Source of the DNA: RPRI01 sp051233685
GTDB lineage: Bacteria; Desulfobacterota; Desulfobacteria; Desulfobacterales; RPRI01
Direction of reading: 5' to 3'
Assembly: GCF_051233685.1 (NCBI RefSeq)
Contig: NZ_JBAMMY010000206.1
Coordinates: 1 to 64,000 of the forward strand
DNA: 64,000 nucleotides
Below the pieces are notes generated by a model, which was given only the letters and a program-made list of their open reading frames with translations, was not told where the DNA came from and did no database searches. The position numbers and the translations under genes were made by a program. Below, piece by piece: positions 1 through 9,442 of this stretch; within the stretch, counting starts at the first letter, position 1; each line of letters begins with the position of its first letter.

Positions 1-63
1 CTCTGACCTGATGGCTTCCAATGCAACCTTTGCTTTAAAATTCCCTGGATATTGCTTTCTCAT
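1..63 (-). CDS. IS3-family transposase OrfA, N-terminal fragment (partial)
   Basis: Only the first 21 codons lie in the window. The translation begins MRKQYPGNF and continues KAKVALEAIRSE. This is the typical opening of IS3/IS911 OrfA, the small helix-turn-helix protein that binds the element ends and is joined to OrfB by frameshifting. An AAAGGAG ribosome site precedes the ATG. Whether the element is intact cannot be told. The identification rests on the FKAKVALEAI signature and the adjacent terminal repeat. Confidence 0.6.
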   Translation of the reverse strand, partial: MRKQYPGNFKAKVALEAIRSE

Positions 64-135
64 TCTGTCTCCTTTATAATGGAGTCAATATCACAGAAAA
101 AGCAGCTTAACCATCAGTTCAAATTTCGGGGTCCA
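1..135 (-). mobile_element. End of an IS3-family insertion sequence (partial, runs off left edge)
   Basis: The minus strand starts with TGGACCCCGAAATT at 135, which looks like an IS3-family terminal inverted repeat, and continues into a transposase start codon at 63. An 11-base inverted repeat (73-83 against 132-142) puts similar TTTATAATGGA sequence inside the element and across its outer edge, so the exact boundary is uncertain. The other end and any target duplication lie outside the window. Confidence 0.6.
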
Positions 136-446
136 TTATAAAAAAGTAACAATAAGAATGCCCGGAAACAGTCTGTTAAACGGATATATAGTTTCATATC
201 CTGAGACAGCCGGAAGAATCCCCGCAGAATTCTCGGGTGTATTTTCTGAAGCAAAGCAGGCAATAGAGGTAAATATTGCAACATCATCTCCTCTTCCAGG
301 TAAGTACCAAATTGATGGCTTGCCTATAAAAGTCTATTTTGGCTTCCCTGGTTTTTAGAATCCGCCTGATCAATGCCGCTTCTTGTTCACTAATATCTTA
401 TGATAGAGTACGCAAACAAGAACCGCATTATTTGAACTTACAGCAT
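136..446. other. Non-coding or unassigned stretch between IS end and hrpA
   Basis: This stretch holds an open frame at 158-358 (+, 66 codons) whose product resembles nothing I recognise and which has no convincing ribosome site. The hrpA frame also stays open upstream to 339. No promoter of good quality was seen. It may be debris left by the IS3 insertion. Confidence 0.3.
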
Positions 447-3400
447 ATGAAACAACAAAATTTATTAATTAAAAAAATTGAACGCCGGATTAACAAAGCC
501 ATGCAGGCGGACAGGCCGGCCCTTTACCGGGAAATCACAAAGCTGAAAAATGCCTCTTTAAAAAATCCTGCCGTACCTGAAACTGAAAAGCTGCTTTCAG
601 GTATTACTAAAAAACTTGATGCTTCCATTCATGAACAAGCATTAAGAAGAAAAAATATTCCCAGATTTGATTTTGATCCCGCACTTCCCATAACGGCCAA
701 AAAAGATGAAATCATAGATGCAATTGTTAAAAATCAGGTTGTTATTATTTCAGGTGAAACCGGATCAGGCAAAACCACTCAGTTGCCAAAGTTCTGTCTT
801 TTTGCAGGAAGAGGTGTTTTTGGTAAAATAGGCTGCACCCAGCCCAGAAGAATTGCAGCAATTACAGTTTGCGCCCGTATAGCCTATGAGCTTGGTGAAG
901 AAACAGGAAAATCCGTAGGCTATAAAATCCGTTTTACAGATAAAACGCATAAAGACTCATATATAAAAATAATGACCGACGGCATTTTGCTGGCCGAAGC
1001 CAATAATGATCCGTATTTAAATGAATATGACACCATAATTGTTGATGAGGCTCATGAAAGAAGTCTTAATATTGATTTTATCTTAGGAATACTTAAGACT
1101 CTCCTGAAAAAAAGAAAAGACTTAAAGCTTATTATAACTTCGGCAACAATCGATACCGATAAATTTTCGAAAGCCTTTGATAATGCCCCGGTAATTGAAG
1201 TTTCAGGCCGGATGTTTCCTGTTGATATACGCTACCTTCCTGCTGAACCCGAGCCTGAAAAAAATGATGATAAAAGCTATCCGGATCTTGCAGCAGAAGC
1301 TGTGGATAAAATAATTAAAGAAAATCCCTATGGCGATATGCTTATATTCATGCCCACCGAGCAGGATATCCGGGAAGCAACCGAAACTCTTGAAGGAAGA
1401 AAATACAGATCGGTAGAGATAATACCTCTTTTTGCAAAACTTCCGGCTTCAGAACAAAAAAAGGTATTTTTCCCTCTTTCATCAAGAAAAATTATCATAT
1501 CAACCAATATAGCAGAAACATCAATTACTATTCCGGGCATAAAATATGTGATAGACACAGGTCTTGCCCGCATTCCGCATTATACCCCAAGGTCCCGTTC
1601 AACTGCTCTTCCGGTGCTTCCTGTTTCAAAAAGCAGCGCAGACCAGCGAAAAGGAAGATGCGGAAGAGTGGAAAACGGTATCTGTGTGCGCCTTTATACC
1701 AAAGAAAATTATGAAGCCCGCTGCCTATATACTCTGCCTGAAATTTTAAGGTCGAATCTTGCCGAAGTTGTATTGAGGATGATTGCTTTAAAGCTTGGCG
1801 ATGTTTCTTCCTTTCCCTTCATAGACAAACCTTCACCTAAAAGTATCAATGACGGGTATGATATTCTTTTAGAACTGGGAGCTATAAAACAGGAAGAAGG
1901 AAATAAGGCGCTCTATTCCTTAACTCCAACCGGCAGGCTTATGGCATCGCTACCGGTGGATCCCAGGCTTTCAAGGATGTTAATTGAAGCGCCGGACAGA
2001 GGCTGTCTGGAAGAAATAACCGTGATCGCAGCAGCCATAAGCTCTCAGGACCCAAGGCAAAGACCTGCCGATAAAACAGAAGAAGCAGACAGAGCACACA
2101 AGGTTTTTTCGGATCCGCTTTCCGACTTTATTACTCTTCTTAACATATGGAATAAATACAATGCGGTTTGTGCTGCTACTTCCGGTGCAAGAAAATTCTG
2201 CAAGGCTAACTTTCTATCTTTTAAAAGGATGAAAGAGTGGCGCGATATATACACACAGATAACAAATATCTTAGTTGAAACCGGTATGAAAAGCCGCAAA
2301 CAGGAAAGATTGAAAGCTTTAAGCGATACAAGTAAATCAGACAATAAATTCAGCCCGCTTTATACCGCCATTCATAAATCAATACTCAGCGGCTTTTTAT
2401 CAAATATTGCCATGAAAAAAGAGAAGAATAATTTTTGTGCAACAAGAGAAAAATCCGTTATGATATTTCCCGGCTCAGGATTATTCAAAAACCCGCCGGC
2501 ATGGATAGTATCTGCCGAAATGGTCGAAACTTCGCGCTTTTTTGCAAGAACTGCTGCAGCCATCGAAAGCGCCTGGATAGAAGAAATCGGAAAAGAACAG
2601 TGCAAATACTCCTATTATGAACCGCACTGGGACAGAAAGCGCGGAGAAGTTGTGGCCCTTGAAAAAGTTAATTTATACGGACTTACAATCGTTTCAGGAA
2701 GATCGGTATCTTACGGAAGAATAAACCCGGAAGAAGCTTCGGATATTTTCATAAGGTACGCTCTTGTTGAAGAAGATATCGATACTTTCTTTCCTTTTAT
2801 GGAGCATAATAAAAAAGTAAAAGATGAGGTTCTGGATATTGAAAACAGGTTAAGAAAAAGAGATATTTTTGCCGGAAATGAAACCGTGTTTGAATTTTAT
2901 AAAAAACGGCTTTCTGCAATCTATGACATCCGGACGCTTTCCCGGCAGATAAAAAGCACAGGAAACGATAAATACCTTCGCATGAAAAAAGAAGATTTGT
3001 TGCGCTACATACCTGATGAAGAAGATCTGTCTCTTTATCCTGACAGTATAAACTTAGGTGAAAAGCCTTTTAAATGCCTTTATAGTTTTGATCCGGGTAA
3101 ACCTGATGACGGTATAACCGTTAATATTCCACTTTCTTCCTCATCATCCGTTTTGCCTGATAAAGCGGACTGGCTAGTTCCCGGATTGTTTGAGGAGAAA
3201 ATAAGCGCCCTTTTAAAAGGACTTCCCAAAGAATACAGAAAGAAATTGCTCCCGGTTTCCAACGTATTGAATACAATCATAGAAAAAATGCCGAGAGGAA
3301 AAGCTGCGCTTGCAACAGAGCTTTCAAACTTTATTTTTTATAATTTCGGAGTTGATATTCCTGCAGGTGCATGGTCGGATGACGCATTGCCCGGGCATCT

Positions 3401-4421
3401 TAAAATGCGCTTTTCAATAACGGATGCCAAAGGAAAAGAAATCCTTTCGGGAAAAGATAAAAGTATTTTGCTAAAAAATTTTTCAAAGCCCTTAGATAAC
3501 AAAATGCTTGTTTCGGTTAAGAGAAAGTATGAAAAGACCGGTATTATAAAATGGGATTTTGGAGATATTGAAAAACAGATATTGATAAAGGAAGACGAAA
3601 ATACCAGTAGAATATATTTTCCGGCGCTTGAAAAAGATCAAGATTGCGTCAATCTGAGAATATTTGAATCCGAAAAGCAAGCCCGGATTTCGCATAAAGA
3701 AGGAACTATCGCTCTTTTTTTAATATCTTTCGATAAAGAAATTAAATATGTAAAAAAACAGATCTCGCTTCCCGGAGAATTTCATAAATTTACTGTCTTT
3801 TTTGGCGGTATAAAAAGTTTTGATAAAATGCTTTTTAATGGCATAATAAAGGATCTTTTTGATAAAGACATACGGACTGAAGATGCCTTTAACACTTATT
3901 CTTTGTATGTCCTTAAAAATATATTTTCTTGCAGTCAAAAAATAATTAAACACCTTTGCCCGGTATTGGAAGCTTTTCATGAGGCCAGATCGGTTTTGCA
4001 GGATCTATCCAGAAAATGCCGTCTTAATAACAAAGAAGCTTTTTTAATGATAGAAAAACTTGAAAATGAAGTTGTCAGACTTTTGCCTGATAATTTTATT
4101 CAGTTATATGAGCCTGACCGGCTTTTGCATCTTCCCAGATATCTTAAAGCCACATCAATCAGAGCACAAAGAGCTTTAATTGATCCTGAAAAAGATAAAA
4201 TAAAAGCAAAAGAACTTGAAGCTCATACACTTTCTATGGACAAACTGCTGAAAAGCATTTCCCCGTTTACATCGGATGAAAAAAGAAAAGCCATGGAAGA
4301 ATACTTCTGGCTGATTGAAGAATACAAGGTCTCCCTTTTTGCCCAGGAGTTAAAAACACCGATTCCGATCTCTGCTAAAAGACTGGATAAAAAGCTTAAA
4401 GAAATCGAGCGCCTGATATAA
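447..4421 (+). CDS. hrpA: HrpA-type DEAH-box ATP-dependent RNA helicase
   Basis: Large DEAH helicase of the HrpA family, which in other bacteria remodels RNA and rescues stalled ribosomes. Numbering from an upstream start at 339, the Walker A GETGSGKTTQ is at residues 139-148, DEAH at 236-239, SAT at 268-270 and motif VI QRKGRCGR at 436-443. Then follow the helicase-associated domains and the long C-terminal region (DUF3418 type) found in full-length HrpA. The ATG at 447 is preferred because HrpA similarity begins there, giving 1324 residues against about 1300 in the family. No strong ribosome site marks either start. It is followed after 8 bases by miaA, so the two are probably co-transcribed. 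Confidence 0.9.
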   Translation: MKQQNLLIKKIERRINKAMQADRPALYREITKLKNASLKNPAVPETEKLLSGITKKLDASIHEQALRRKNIPRFDFDPALPITAKKDEIIDAIVKNQVVIISGETGSGKTTQLPKFCLFAGRGVFGKIGCTQPRRIAAITVCARIAYELGEETGKSVGYKIRFTDKTHKDSYIKIMTDGILLAEANNDPYLNEYDTIIVDEAHERSLNIDFILGILKTLLKKRKDLKLIITSATIDTDKFSKAFDNAPVIEVSGRMFPVDIRYLPAEPEPEKNDDKSYPDLAAEAVDKIIKENPYGDMLIFMPTEQDIREATETLEGRKYRSVEIIPLFAKLPASEQKKVFFPLSSRKIIISTNIAETSITIPGIKYVIDTGLARIPHYTPRSRSTALPVLPVSKSSADQRKGRCGRVENGICVRLYTKENYEARCLYTLPEILRSNLAEVVLRMIALKLGDVSSFPFIDKPSPKSINDGYDILLELGAIKQEEGNKALYSLTPTGRLMASLPVDPRLSRMLIEAPDRGCLEEITVIAAAISSQDPRQRPADKTEEADRAHKVFSDPLSDFITLLNIWNKYNAVCAATSGARKFCKANFLSFKRMKEWRDIYTQITNILVETGMKSRKQERLKALSDTSKSDNKFSPLYTAIHKSILSGFLSNIAMKKEKNNFCATREKSVMIFPGSGLFKNPPAWIVSAEMVETSRFFARTAAAIESAWIEEIGKEQCKYSYYEPHWDRKRGEVVALEKVNLYGLTIVSGRSVSYGRINPEEASDIFIRYALVEEDIDTFFPFMEHNKKVKDEVLDIENRLRKRDIFAGNETVFEFYKKRLSAIYDIRTLSRQIKSTGNDKYLRMKKEDLLRYIPDEEDLSLYPDSINLGEKPFKCLYSFDPGKPDDGITVNIPLSSSSSVLPDKADWLVPGLFEEKISALLKGLPKEYRKKLLPVSNVLNTIIEKMPRGKAALATELSNFIFYNFGVDIPAGAWSDDALPGHLKMRFSITDAKGKEILSGKDKSILLKNFSKPLDNKMLVSVKRKYEKTGIIKWDFGDIEKQILIKEDENTSRIYFPALEKDQDCVNLRIFESEKQARISHKEGTIALFLISFDKEIKYVKKQISLPGEFHKFTVFFGGIKSFDKMLFNGIIKDLFDKDIRTEDAFNTYSLYVLKNIFSCSQKIIKHLCPVLEAFHEARSVLQDLSRKCRLNNKEAFLMIEKLENEVVRLLPDNFIQLYEPDRLLHLPRYLKATSIRAQRALIDPEKDKIKAKELEAHTLSMDKLLKSISPFTSDEKRKAMEEYFWLIEEYKVSLFAQELKTPIPISAKRLDKKLKEIERLI

Positions 4422-4429
4422 TTAAGAAC

Positions 4430-5374
4430 ATGATAAATAAAAAACCCTCAATTATCGTAATCTGCGGCCCTACAGGCATTGGCAAAACATCTGCCGGCAT
4501 AGAAACCGCCCAGGCTTTCGGCGGTGAAATTATAAGCGCCGATTCGATGCAGGTTTATAAATACTTAGATATCGGAACCGCAAAACCTACAAAACAGGAA
4601 ACCATGCGTGTCTTTCATCATATGATAGACATCATAGATCCTGATGAAGATTTCAGTGCTGCAAAATTTGCCTCAATGGGAAATGAAATAATAAACAGAC
4701 TCGAAAAAGAAAACAAGGTTCCCTTTATAGTAGGTGGAACCGGACTTTACATAAAAGCTCTGGTTCACGGTCTGTTTGACGTCAAACCTGCTTCAGATAG
4801 CGATTTCAAGATTCATCTTAAAAAACAGGCCAAAGAATACGGAACAAAGTTTTTATACGATCAACTAAAAAAACTTGATTCCAAAGCCGCAGACAAAATA
4901 CATCAGAATGACACATTCAGGATAATAAGAGCATTGGAAGTATTTGAGTCAACAGGCGTAAGTATTTCTGAACATCAAAAAAAGCATGGTTTTTCGGAAA
5001 ACAGGTTTAATGTTTTAAAGGTCGGCCTTAATATGGAAAGAGAGGCTCTTTACAGGCAAATAGAAAAAAGAGTCGATTTTATGATTGAAGCCGGTTTTGA
5101 AGATGAGGTAAAGCGGCTTCTTGACATGAATTATGCAGCAGATCTTAAATCAATGCAATCTATCGGATACCGGCATATGACAGATTATATAACAGGCCGC
5201 ACTACCTTAGATGAAGCTATACGCACATTAAAGCAAGACACCAGAAGGTTTGCAAAACGCCAGTTAACATGGTTTAATGCCGATCAGAATATCATATGGG
5301 TAAGACCTGATCAGGTTGAAGATATTAAAATACTTGTAGGGAAATTTCTAAATACAGGAAGTGATTTACAGTGA
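4430..5374 (+). CDS. miaA: tRNA dimethylallyltransferase MiaA
   Basis: Transfers a dimethylallyl group to N6 of A37 in tRNAs that read codons beginning with U, the first step of the ms2i6A modification. The P-loop GPTGIGKT is at residues 13-20. The DSMQVY motif with the catalytic Asp38 leads into the DIGTAKP segment, and VGGTGLY and the C-terminal QSIGYRHM signature are present. At 314 residues it has the usual length. It lies 8 bases after hrpA, and its stop overlaps the GTG start of the next gene (GTGA). The product should be cytoplasmic. The assignment is secure from motif order alone. Confidence 0.96.
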   Translation: MINKKPSIIVICGPTGIGKTSAGIETAQAFGGEIISADSMQVYKYLDIGTAKPTKQETMRVFHHMIDIIDPDEDFSAAKFASMGNEIINRLEKENKVPFIVGGTGLYIKALVHGLFDVKPASDSDFKIHLKKQAKEYGTKFLYDQLKKLDSKAADKIHQNDTFRIIRALEVFESTGVSISEHQKKHGFSENRFNVLKVGLNMEREALYRQIEKRVDFMIEAGFEDEVKRLLDMNYAADLKSMQSIGYRHMTDYITGRTTLDEAIRTLKQDTRRFAKRQLTWFNADQNIIWVRPDQVEDIKILVGKFLNTGSDLQ

Positions 5375-5895
5375 CATCTTTAGAAAAAAACGCATCCCGC
5401 TTTCTGGTCGAAAACATAAGTCTGTTGCCCAAAGGCCGTGTCCTTGACATAGCTATGGGTGAAGGACGAAATGCCGTTTATCTTGCAAGCCGGGGTTTTA
5501 CGGTGGAAGGAATAGACATATCGGAGGAAGCTGTAAAAATTGCCGAAAAAACTGCCAGGCAATCAGGGGTGAATATCAGCGCCCATTTTACCGATCTTGA
5601 AAAAACCGCATATATTATTAAAGACAGTTATGATGTCATTATCTGCTTTAATTACCTGCAAAGATCGCTCATACCACACATAAAGGCAGGCCTGCACAAA
5701 GGCGGTTTTGTTGTGTATGAGACATATATAATTGATCAGATTCGGTTCGGAAAACCACGAAATCCTGATTTCCTTTTAAAGCACAATGAATTGCTTGATA
5801 TGTTTTACGATTTCAGGTGTCTTAGATATCATGAGGGAATTTTTGAAAACAGAAAGGCATCGGCGGGGATAATTGCACAAAAAACGGTTTCGTAA
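5371..5895 (+). CDS. Class I SAM-dependent methyltransferase (TehB-like)
   Basis: Small Rossmann methyltransferase of 174 residues. Motif I is VLDIAMGEG at residues 24-32 and the acidic end of strand 2 is GIDIS near residue 48. The short single-domain layout resembles TehB and related small-molecule or oxyanion methyltransferases, but the substrate cannot be read from the sequence. The start is GTG at 5371, four bases overlapping the end of miaA, so it is translationally coupled to that gene. A role in tRNA modification is possible from its neighbours only. Confidence 0.7.
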   Translation: MTSLEKNASRFLVENISLLPKGRVLDIAMGEGRNAVYLASRGFTVEGIDISEEAVKIAEKTARQSGVNISAHFTDLEKTAYIIKDSYDVIICFNYLQRSLIPHIKAGLHKGGFVVYETYIIDQIRFGKPRNPDFLLKHNELLDMFYDFRCLRYHEGIFENRKASAGIIAQKTVS

Positions 5896-5991
5896 TAATT
5901 TGCTACGGCAGGGTCAATCATAGCTTTAATCTTTTTTCCACTGATGCCGGGCTTTTCTTTTCAGTATTTTAAAATGTTACCAGGAAATAAT

Positions 5992-6732
5992 ATGATCAAA
6001 TCGAAAATAAAAATAAGAACTAAACATGTGCCTGCAGGTCTCCGGATTCTTTATGAGGACAGAGACATAATCGTGATTGATAAAAGTTCAGGGCTCTTGA
6101 GCGTTGAAGCTAATTACGAAGCAGAAAATACGGCTCATAATCTGCTTACAAATTATGTCAGAAAAGGAAATCCAAAGGCAAGAATCAACCTGTTTGTTGT
6201 GCATCGGCTGGATCGTGAAACCTCCGGAGTATTGATCTTTGCTAAAAGCCTGGAAATTCGTGAGAAATTTGCAGCGCAGTGGAAAAATGTTGAAAAAAAA
6301 TATATAGCTCTGGTCTATGGCAATTTAACTAAAAAAAGCGGCATTATAGAGTCTTATCTTGCTGAAGGAGACAATTATAAAGTTCAATCTGTTAAGAATC
6401 CAATAGAAGGAAAGCTTGCCATAACCAAATATAAAGTAATAAAAGAATCTAAAAATTATAGTCTCCTGGAAATTGATCTTTTGACTGGTAAAAAAAATCA
6501 AATTCGTGCTCACCTGTCTGAAAATGGGCATCCAATTGTCGGTGATACAAAATATAGAGAAAATACCAAGGGGCGCTTAGCTTTACATGCATTTTCGATT
6601 AAGTTTAAACACCCATTTAATAATGAAGAAATGATGTTTGAAGCGAAAATACCGGAATATTTTTTGACTTATTTTAAGCTCAATGGCAAGTCTCCCTTTG
6701 AGAGCGCTGATAAAACCGGCAGGAAGCAGTAA
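5992..6732 (+). CDS. RluA-family pseudouridine synthase
   Basis: Converts uridine to pseudouridine in rRNA or tRNA. The family motif HRLDRETSG is at residues 71-79 with catalytic Asp74. The downstream LLTGKKNQIRAHL segment, where the family usually has TGRxHQIR, and the GDTKY motif are also present. There is no S4 domain, so it resembles RluA/RluC short forms. Start 5992 is preferred over 5944 because AGGAA stands six bases before it and family similarity begins just after it. Of 246 residues. It is the last + strand gene before the convergent flagellar operon. The target base cannot be assigned. Confidence 0.85.
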   Translation: MIKSKIKIRTKHVPAGLRILYEDRDIIVIDKSSGLLSVEANYEAENTAHNLLTNYVRKGNPKARINLFVVHRLDRETSGVLIFAKSLEIREKFAAQWKNVEKKYIALVYGNLTKKSGIIESYLAEGDNYKVQSVKNPIEGKLAITKYKVIKESKNYSLLEIDLLTGKKNQIRAHLSENGHPIVGDTKYRENTKGRLALHAFSIKFKHPFNNEEMMFEAKIPEYFLTYFKLNGKSPFESADKTGRKQ

Positions 6733-7078
6733 CCCAAAGGGCAACTATAATGTACATCATTATATCATATTAGGCAGTTATTCTTGACATATAAGGATTT
6801 ATTTGGTACAGAAGTAAAAGAGGCTTTTGGAAAAATTCAGGATATTTGATATTACTGAAAGATTAACAGGCTTAAATTGATTAATAAAATAACAAATAAT
6901 TGGCCGATCGTTTTGGCGCAGAAAACGGATATGTCCGTTATGCAGAATTGTTACGGACCGGGTATTTCTGCGCAAAGTCAAAACGATGAAATTATCCTTG
7001 AAAAAAAAATTTCGCACCCTGTTGTACATACATATGAAAAAGGCACACTTATAAACATTTATGCCTGAACCTGCTTTG
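6733..7078. other. Convergent intergenic region between rluA-like gene and flagellar operon
   Basis: The region is 346 bases long between two convergent genes. Open frames here (6799-7092 minus, 6877-7068 plus) match nothing recognisable. The only structure seen is the nested inverted repeat at 6909-6985, described separately. TTGACA at 6784-6789 could be a -35 box but has no good -10 partner. No simple stem plus T-run terminator was found. Confidence 0.4.
6909..6985. repeat. Large nested inverted repeat (possible structured RNA or double terminator)
   Basis: The left arm CGTTTTG plus GCGCAGAAA (6909-6924) pairs with TTTCTGCGC (6965-6973) and CAAAACG (6979-6985), with only a five-base bulge AAAGT on the right. 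Inside, AACGGA-TATG-TCCGTT (6924-6939) is a perfect hairpin. There is no T-run on either side. Function is unknown. Confidence 0.5.
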
Positions 7079-7639
7079 CTATTTTCCCGCAAGACTTACT
7101 GTTATTTTTGCCGCTTTATCTTTATCTATGTATGATAAAATCGTGCCGACTGCTTCTCCTTTCATTTGTGAAAGCAGTTCGACAGCAAAATCATTATCAA
7201 GTTTTCCTATCAATTCTGCTGCAGTTTGAGGTTTCATCGTAGAATACGCTTTTATCAGGTGTTTGATTTTCTGAGCATCGATGGTATCTTTTTTTGCGAA
7301 ATCAAGTTTTATCTCTTCTCTTAACCGCGTCAGTTGTTCAATTTTTTTGTTAATATCATCCTTTACAGCTGCAAGCTCCTCCTGCTGTAATTTAAGCTCT
7401 TCCTGCCGTGCTTTAAGCTCGGCTTTTTGTTTTAAGATAAAAGGCAGATTGTCCTGTTTATTTTCTTCGGCAATTATCGGGCTGGCTTTGATTGCATCTG
7501 AGACATTTTTGTTTTCCGATGCAATTGCATTTTTGGCAAAAAACAGATTATTTGATTCCGTTTTGAAAACGAAACATGACATAAATATTATTTTAAGAAC
7601 AAGCAAAGATACTAATGCAATATAAGCAATTGATTTCAT
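7079..7639 (-). CDS. MotE-like flagellar protein (membrane anchor, coiled coil, MgtE-N-like domain)
   Basis: The 186-residue protein has one N-terminal membrane helix (about residues 5-23), a long charged coiled coil (about 60-115) and a C-terminal helical domain of the MgtE N-terminal type with the segment AELIGKLDNDFAVELLSQM. This is the architecture of MotE/FlbB-like proteins, which act around stator and MS-ring assembly in the periplasm. It is the last gene of the flgB-fliJ operon and overlaps fliJ by four bases, the position such genes often hold after fliJ. The exact role is inferred from family and position. Confidence 0.65.
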   Translation of the reverse strand: MKSIAYIALVSLLVLKIIFMSCFVFKTESNNLFFAKNAIASENKNVSDAIKASPIIAEENKQDNLPFILKQKAELKARQEELKLQQEELAAVKDDINKKIEQLTRLREEIKLDFAKKDTIDAQKIKHLIKAYSTMKPQTAAELIGKLDNDFAVELLSQMKGEAVGTILSYIDKDKAAKITVSLAGK

Positions 7640-8082
7640 GCTGTCAGCCTTTTGCTTCTGATAATTACGGTTTCATCGGATAGTTTCTGTTCATCTTTTT
7701 CTGCATATTCCTTGTATCTTACACTCTGTATATCCTTTAATTTTTCAAGCATTTTTCTTCTGATCAATTCCTTTTTAAGCAAGCTTCTGTGCAATTGAAC
7801 TTTTTCCTGTGTTTCTTTCAGGGCAAGGCTTTCTGATTTCTGGTCATCGCTTAATTTATTAAAATAATGATTATAGCACTGAAATCTGAATGTACTTATT
7901 CCTTTGGACTTTTCTTCGCTGCATTTTGCTGAAAGCTCGGTCTGTTTATTTTCGATATCCTTAATTGCATTTTCCCTGCTTTGATATTCATGTATGGTAT
8001 CGCCAAGTCTTTTTTGGGCTTTCTTTTCAAGATACTTCCTGTAGCGCAATACTTTTTCAAGCCTGAAGGAAAATCTCTTCAT
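7636..8082 (-). CDS. fliJ: Flagellar export protein FliJ
   Basis: The protein has 148 residues, almost entirely charged heptad-rich helix, starting MKRFSFRLEKVLRYRKYLE, the usual FliJ opening. FliJ is the central coiled-coil stalk of the FliI ATPase ring and couples it to the export gate FlhA. The gene lies one base after fliI and overlaps the MotE-like gene by four bases. Primary sequence is poorly conserved in this family, so the call depends on length, the N-terminal pattern and position after fliI. Confidence 0.85.
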   Translation of the reverse strand: MKRFSFRLEKVLRYRKYLEKKAQKRLGDTIHEYQSRENAIKDIENKQTELSAKCSEEKSKGISTFRFQCYNHYFNKLSDDQKSESLALKETQEKVQLHRSLLKKELIRRKMLEKLKDIQSVRYKEYAEKDEQKLSDETVIIRSKRLTA

Positions 8083-8083
8083 T

Positions 8084-9442
8084 TCAACCTGCTGCCATCA
8101 ACTGGTTCAGCCGCTGAACACTTTCATCAAACCCTGAGTTTTCATCAATTTGCTGCTGTAAAAAAGTATTGATCCTTCCAATCATTTTTTTTGCAAAATC
8201 TATCTCAGGATCACTGCCGCTTTGATATGCGCCAATGTTAATCAAATCTTCTGCATCTTTGTAAACGGCAAGGATTTTAATCAATTTCCTTGAGCGGTTA
8301 TAGTGATCGGATGACACAATGTCTTTCATTACTCTGCTTATGCTTGCCATAACATCAATTGCCGGATAGTGTCCTTTATGCGAAACAGCTCTGGAGAGTA
8401 CGATATGTCCGTCTACAATGGAACGAACGGTATCTGCCACAGGCTCGCTCATGTCGTCTCCTTCGACCAGTACATTATATATGCCGGTTATACTGCCCTT
8501 CTTCTCAAGATTACCTGCCCGCTCAAGAAGCTTAGGCATCTGAGTAAAAACGCTGGGTGTATATCCTTTTGATGTCGGTGGCTCTCCGGCAGCCAGACCG
8601 ACTTCTCTTAAAGACATGGCTACTCTGGTAACAGAATCCATAACCAGAAGAACATCTAGGCCCTTATCCCTGAAATACTCGGCAAGCGCTGTTGCAAAAT
8701 AGGCAGCTCTTATCCTTATAAGGGCGGGTGTATCTGATGTGGAAGCAATCACTATTGATTTTTTCATTCCGGCCTCGCCCAGTTTTTTTTCGACAAACTC
8801 TTTTACTTCCCTGCCACGCTCTCCGATCAAAGCAATTATTGAAACATCTGCGGCGGTATTTCTTGCCATCATGCCCATTAATACGCTTTTACCTACACCC
8901 GATCCGGCCATAATAGCAATTCTCTGCCCTTTTCCAACGGTTATCATGGAATTTATAGCCCTGATACCGACGTCCATAACTTCACTTATAATTCCTCTTT
9001 GCAACGGGTTGATAACCTCTCCATATACAGGATATTCGGTGTCGCAAGTTATTTCACCTTTTCCATCTATTGGCTGCCCCAGCCCGTCAATCACTCTGCC
9101 GATATAAGCATCACCAACGGGAACTGTTGAACGGCTGGTAATTTCAATAACTTTGCTGCCAGGCTTCACGCCTCTGAGTTCTCCAAATGGCATCAGAATC
9201 AGTTTGCTGTCTTTAAAGCCAACAACTTCAGCACGTATAAAATGTCCCGGGGTAGTTTCAATATCACAAAGACTTCCGATACAAAGCCCGGGACCGTTTG
9301 CTTCAGCTATAATCCCGGAAAGTTTTACTATTCTGCCTTGAAGCTGCATTGGACGGCATTTATCCAGAGATTCAACATATCGGTTCCAATTAATCTCTTT
9401 GCCAAGGTCAATCAATGATGTTTTCCCTAAATGCTTCTTCAA
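8084..9442 (-). CDS. fliI: Flagellum-specific ATPase FliI
   Basis: Type III export ATPase that forms a hexamer below the export gate. The Walker A GSGVGKS lies around residues 180-186 with Lys185. Next come GERGREV, the Walker B LLVMDSVTR region, and the family signature PSVFTQMPKLLERAG. At 452 residues it is full length. The first 35 bases overlap the end of fliH, fitting translational coupling of the two partner proteins. Start choice follows the F1-beta-like N-terminal domain, which begins a few residues in. It belongs to the operon read from the sigma54 promoter at 14083. Confidence 0.97.
   Translation of the reverse strand: MKKHLGKTSLIDLGKEINWNRYVESLDKCRPMQLQGRIVKLSGIIAEANGPGLCIGSLCDIETTPGHFIRAEVVGFKDSKLILMPFGELRGVKPGSKVIEITSRSTVPVGDAYIGRVIDGLGQPIDGKGEITCDTEYPVYGEVINPLQRGIISEVMDVGIRAINSMITVGKGQRIAIMAGSGVGKSVLMGMMARNTAADVSIIALIGERGREVKEFVEKKLGEAGMKKSIVIASTSDTPALIRIRAAYFATALAEYFRDKGLDVLLVMDSVTRVAMSLREVGLAAGEPPTSKGYTPSVFTQMPKLLERAGNLEKKGSITGIYNVLVEGDDMSEPVADTVRSIVDGHIVLSRAVSHKGHYPAIDVMASISRVMKDIVSSDHYNRSRKLIKILAVYKDAEDLINIGAYQSGSDPEIDFAKKMIGRINTFLQQQIDENSGFDESVQRLNQLMAAG

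Noticed and set aside
158..358. 66-codon plus-strand open frame before hrpA
   Set aside because: No family resemblance, no convincing ribosome site, overlaps the upstream extension of the hrpA frame; probably debris beside the IS end.
339..446. Upstream start for the helicase at 339
   Set aside because: The extra 36 residues do not resemble HrpA; family similarity starts at the ATG at 447.
6799..7092. Open frames on both strands in the 6.8-7.1 kb gap
   Set aside because: Composition and translations look random; they overlap the nested inverted repeat, and the minus frame runs into the MotE-like gene.
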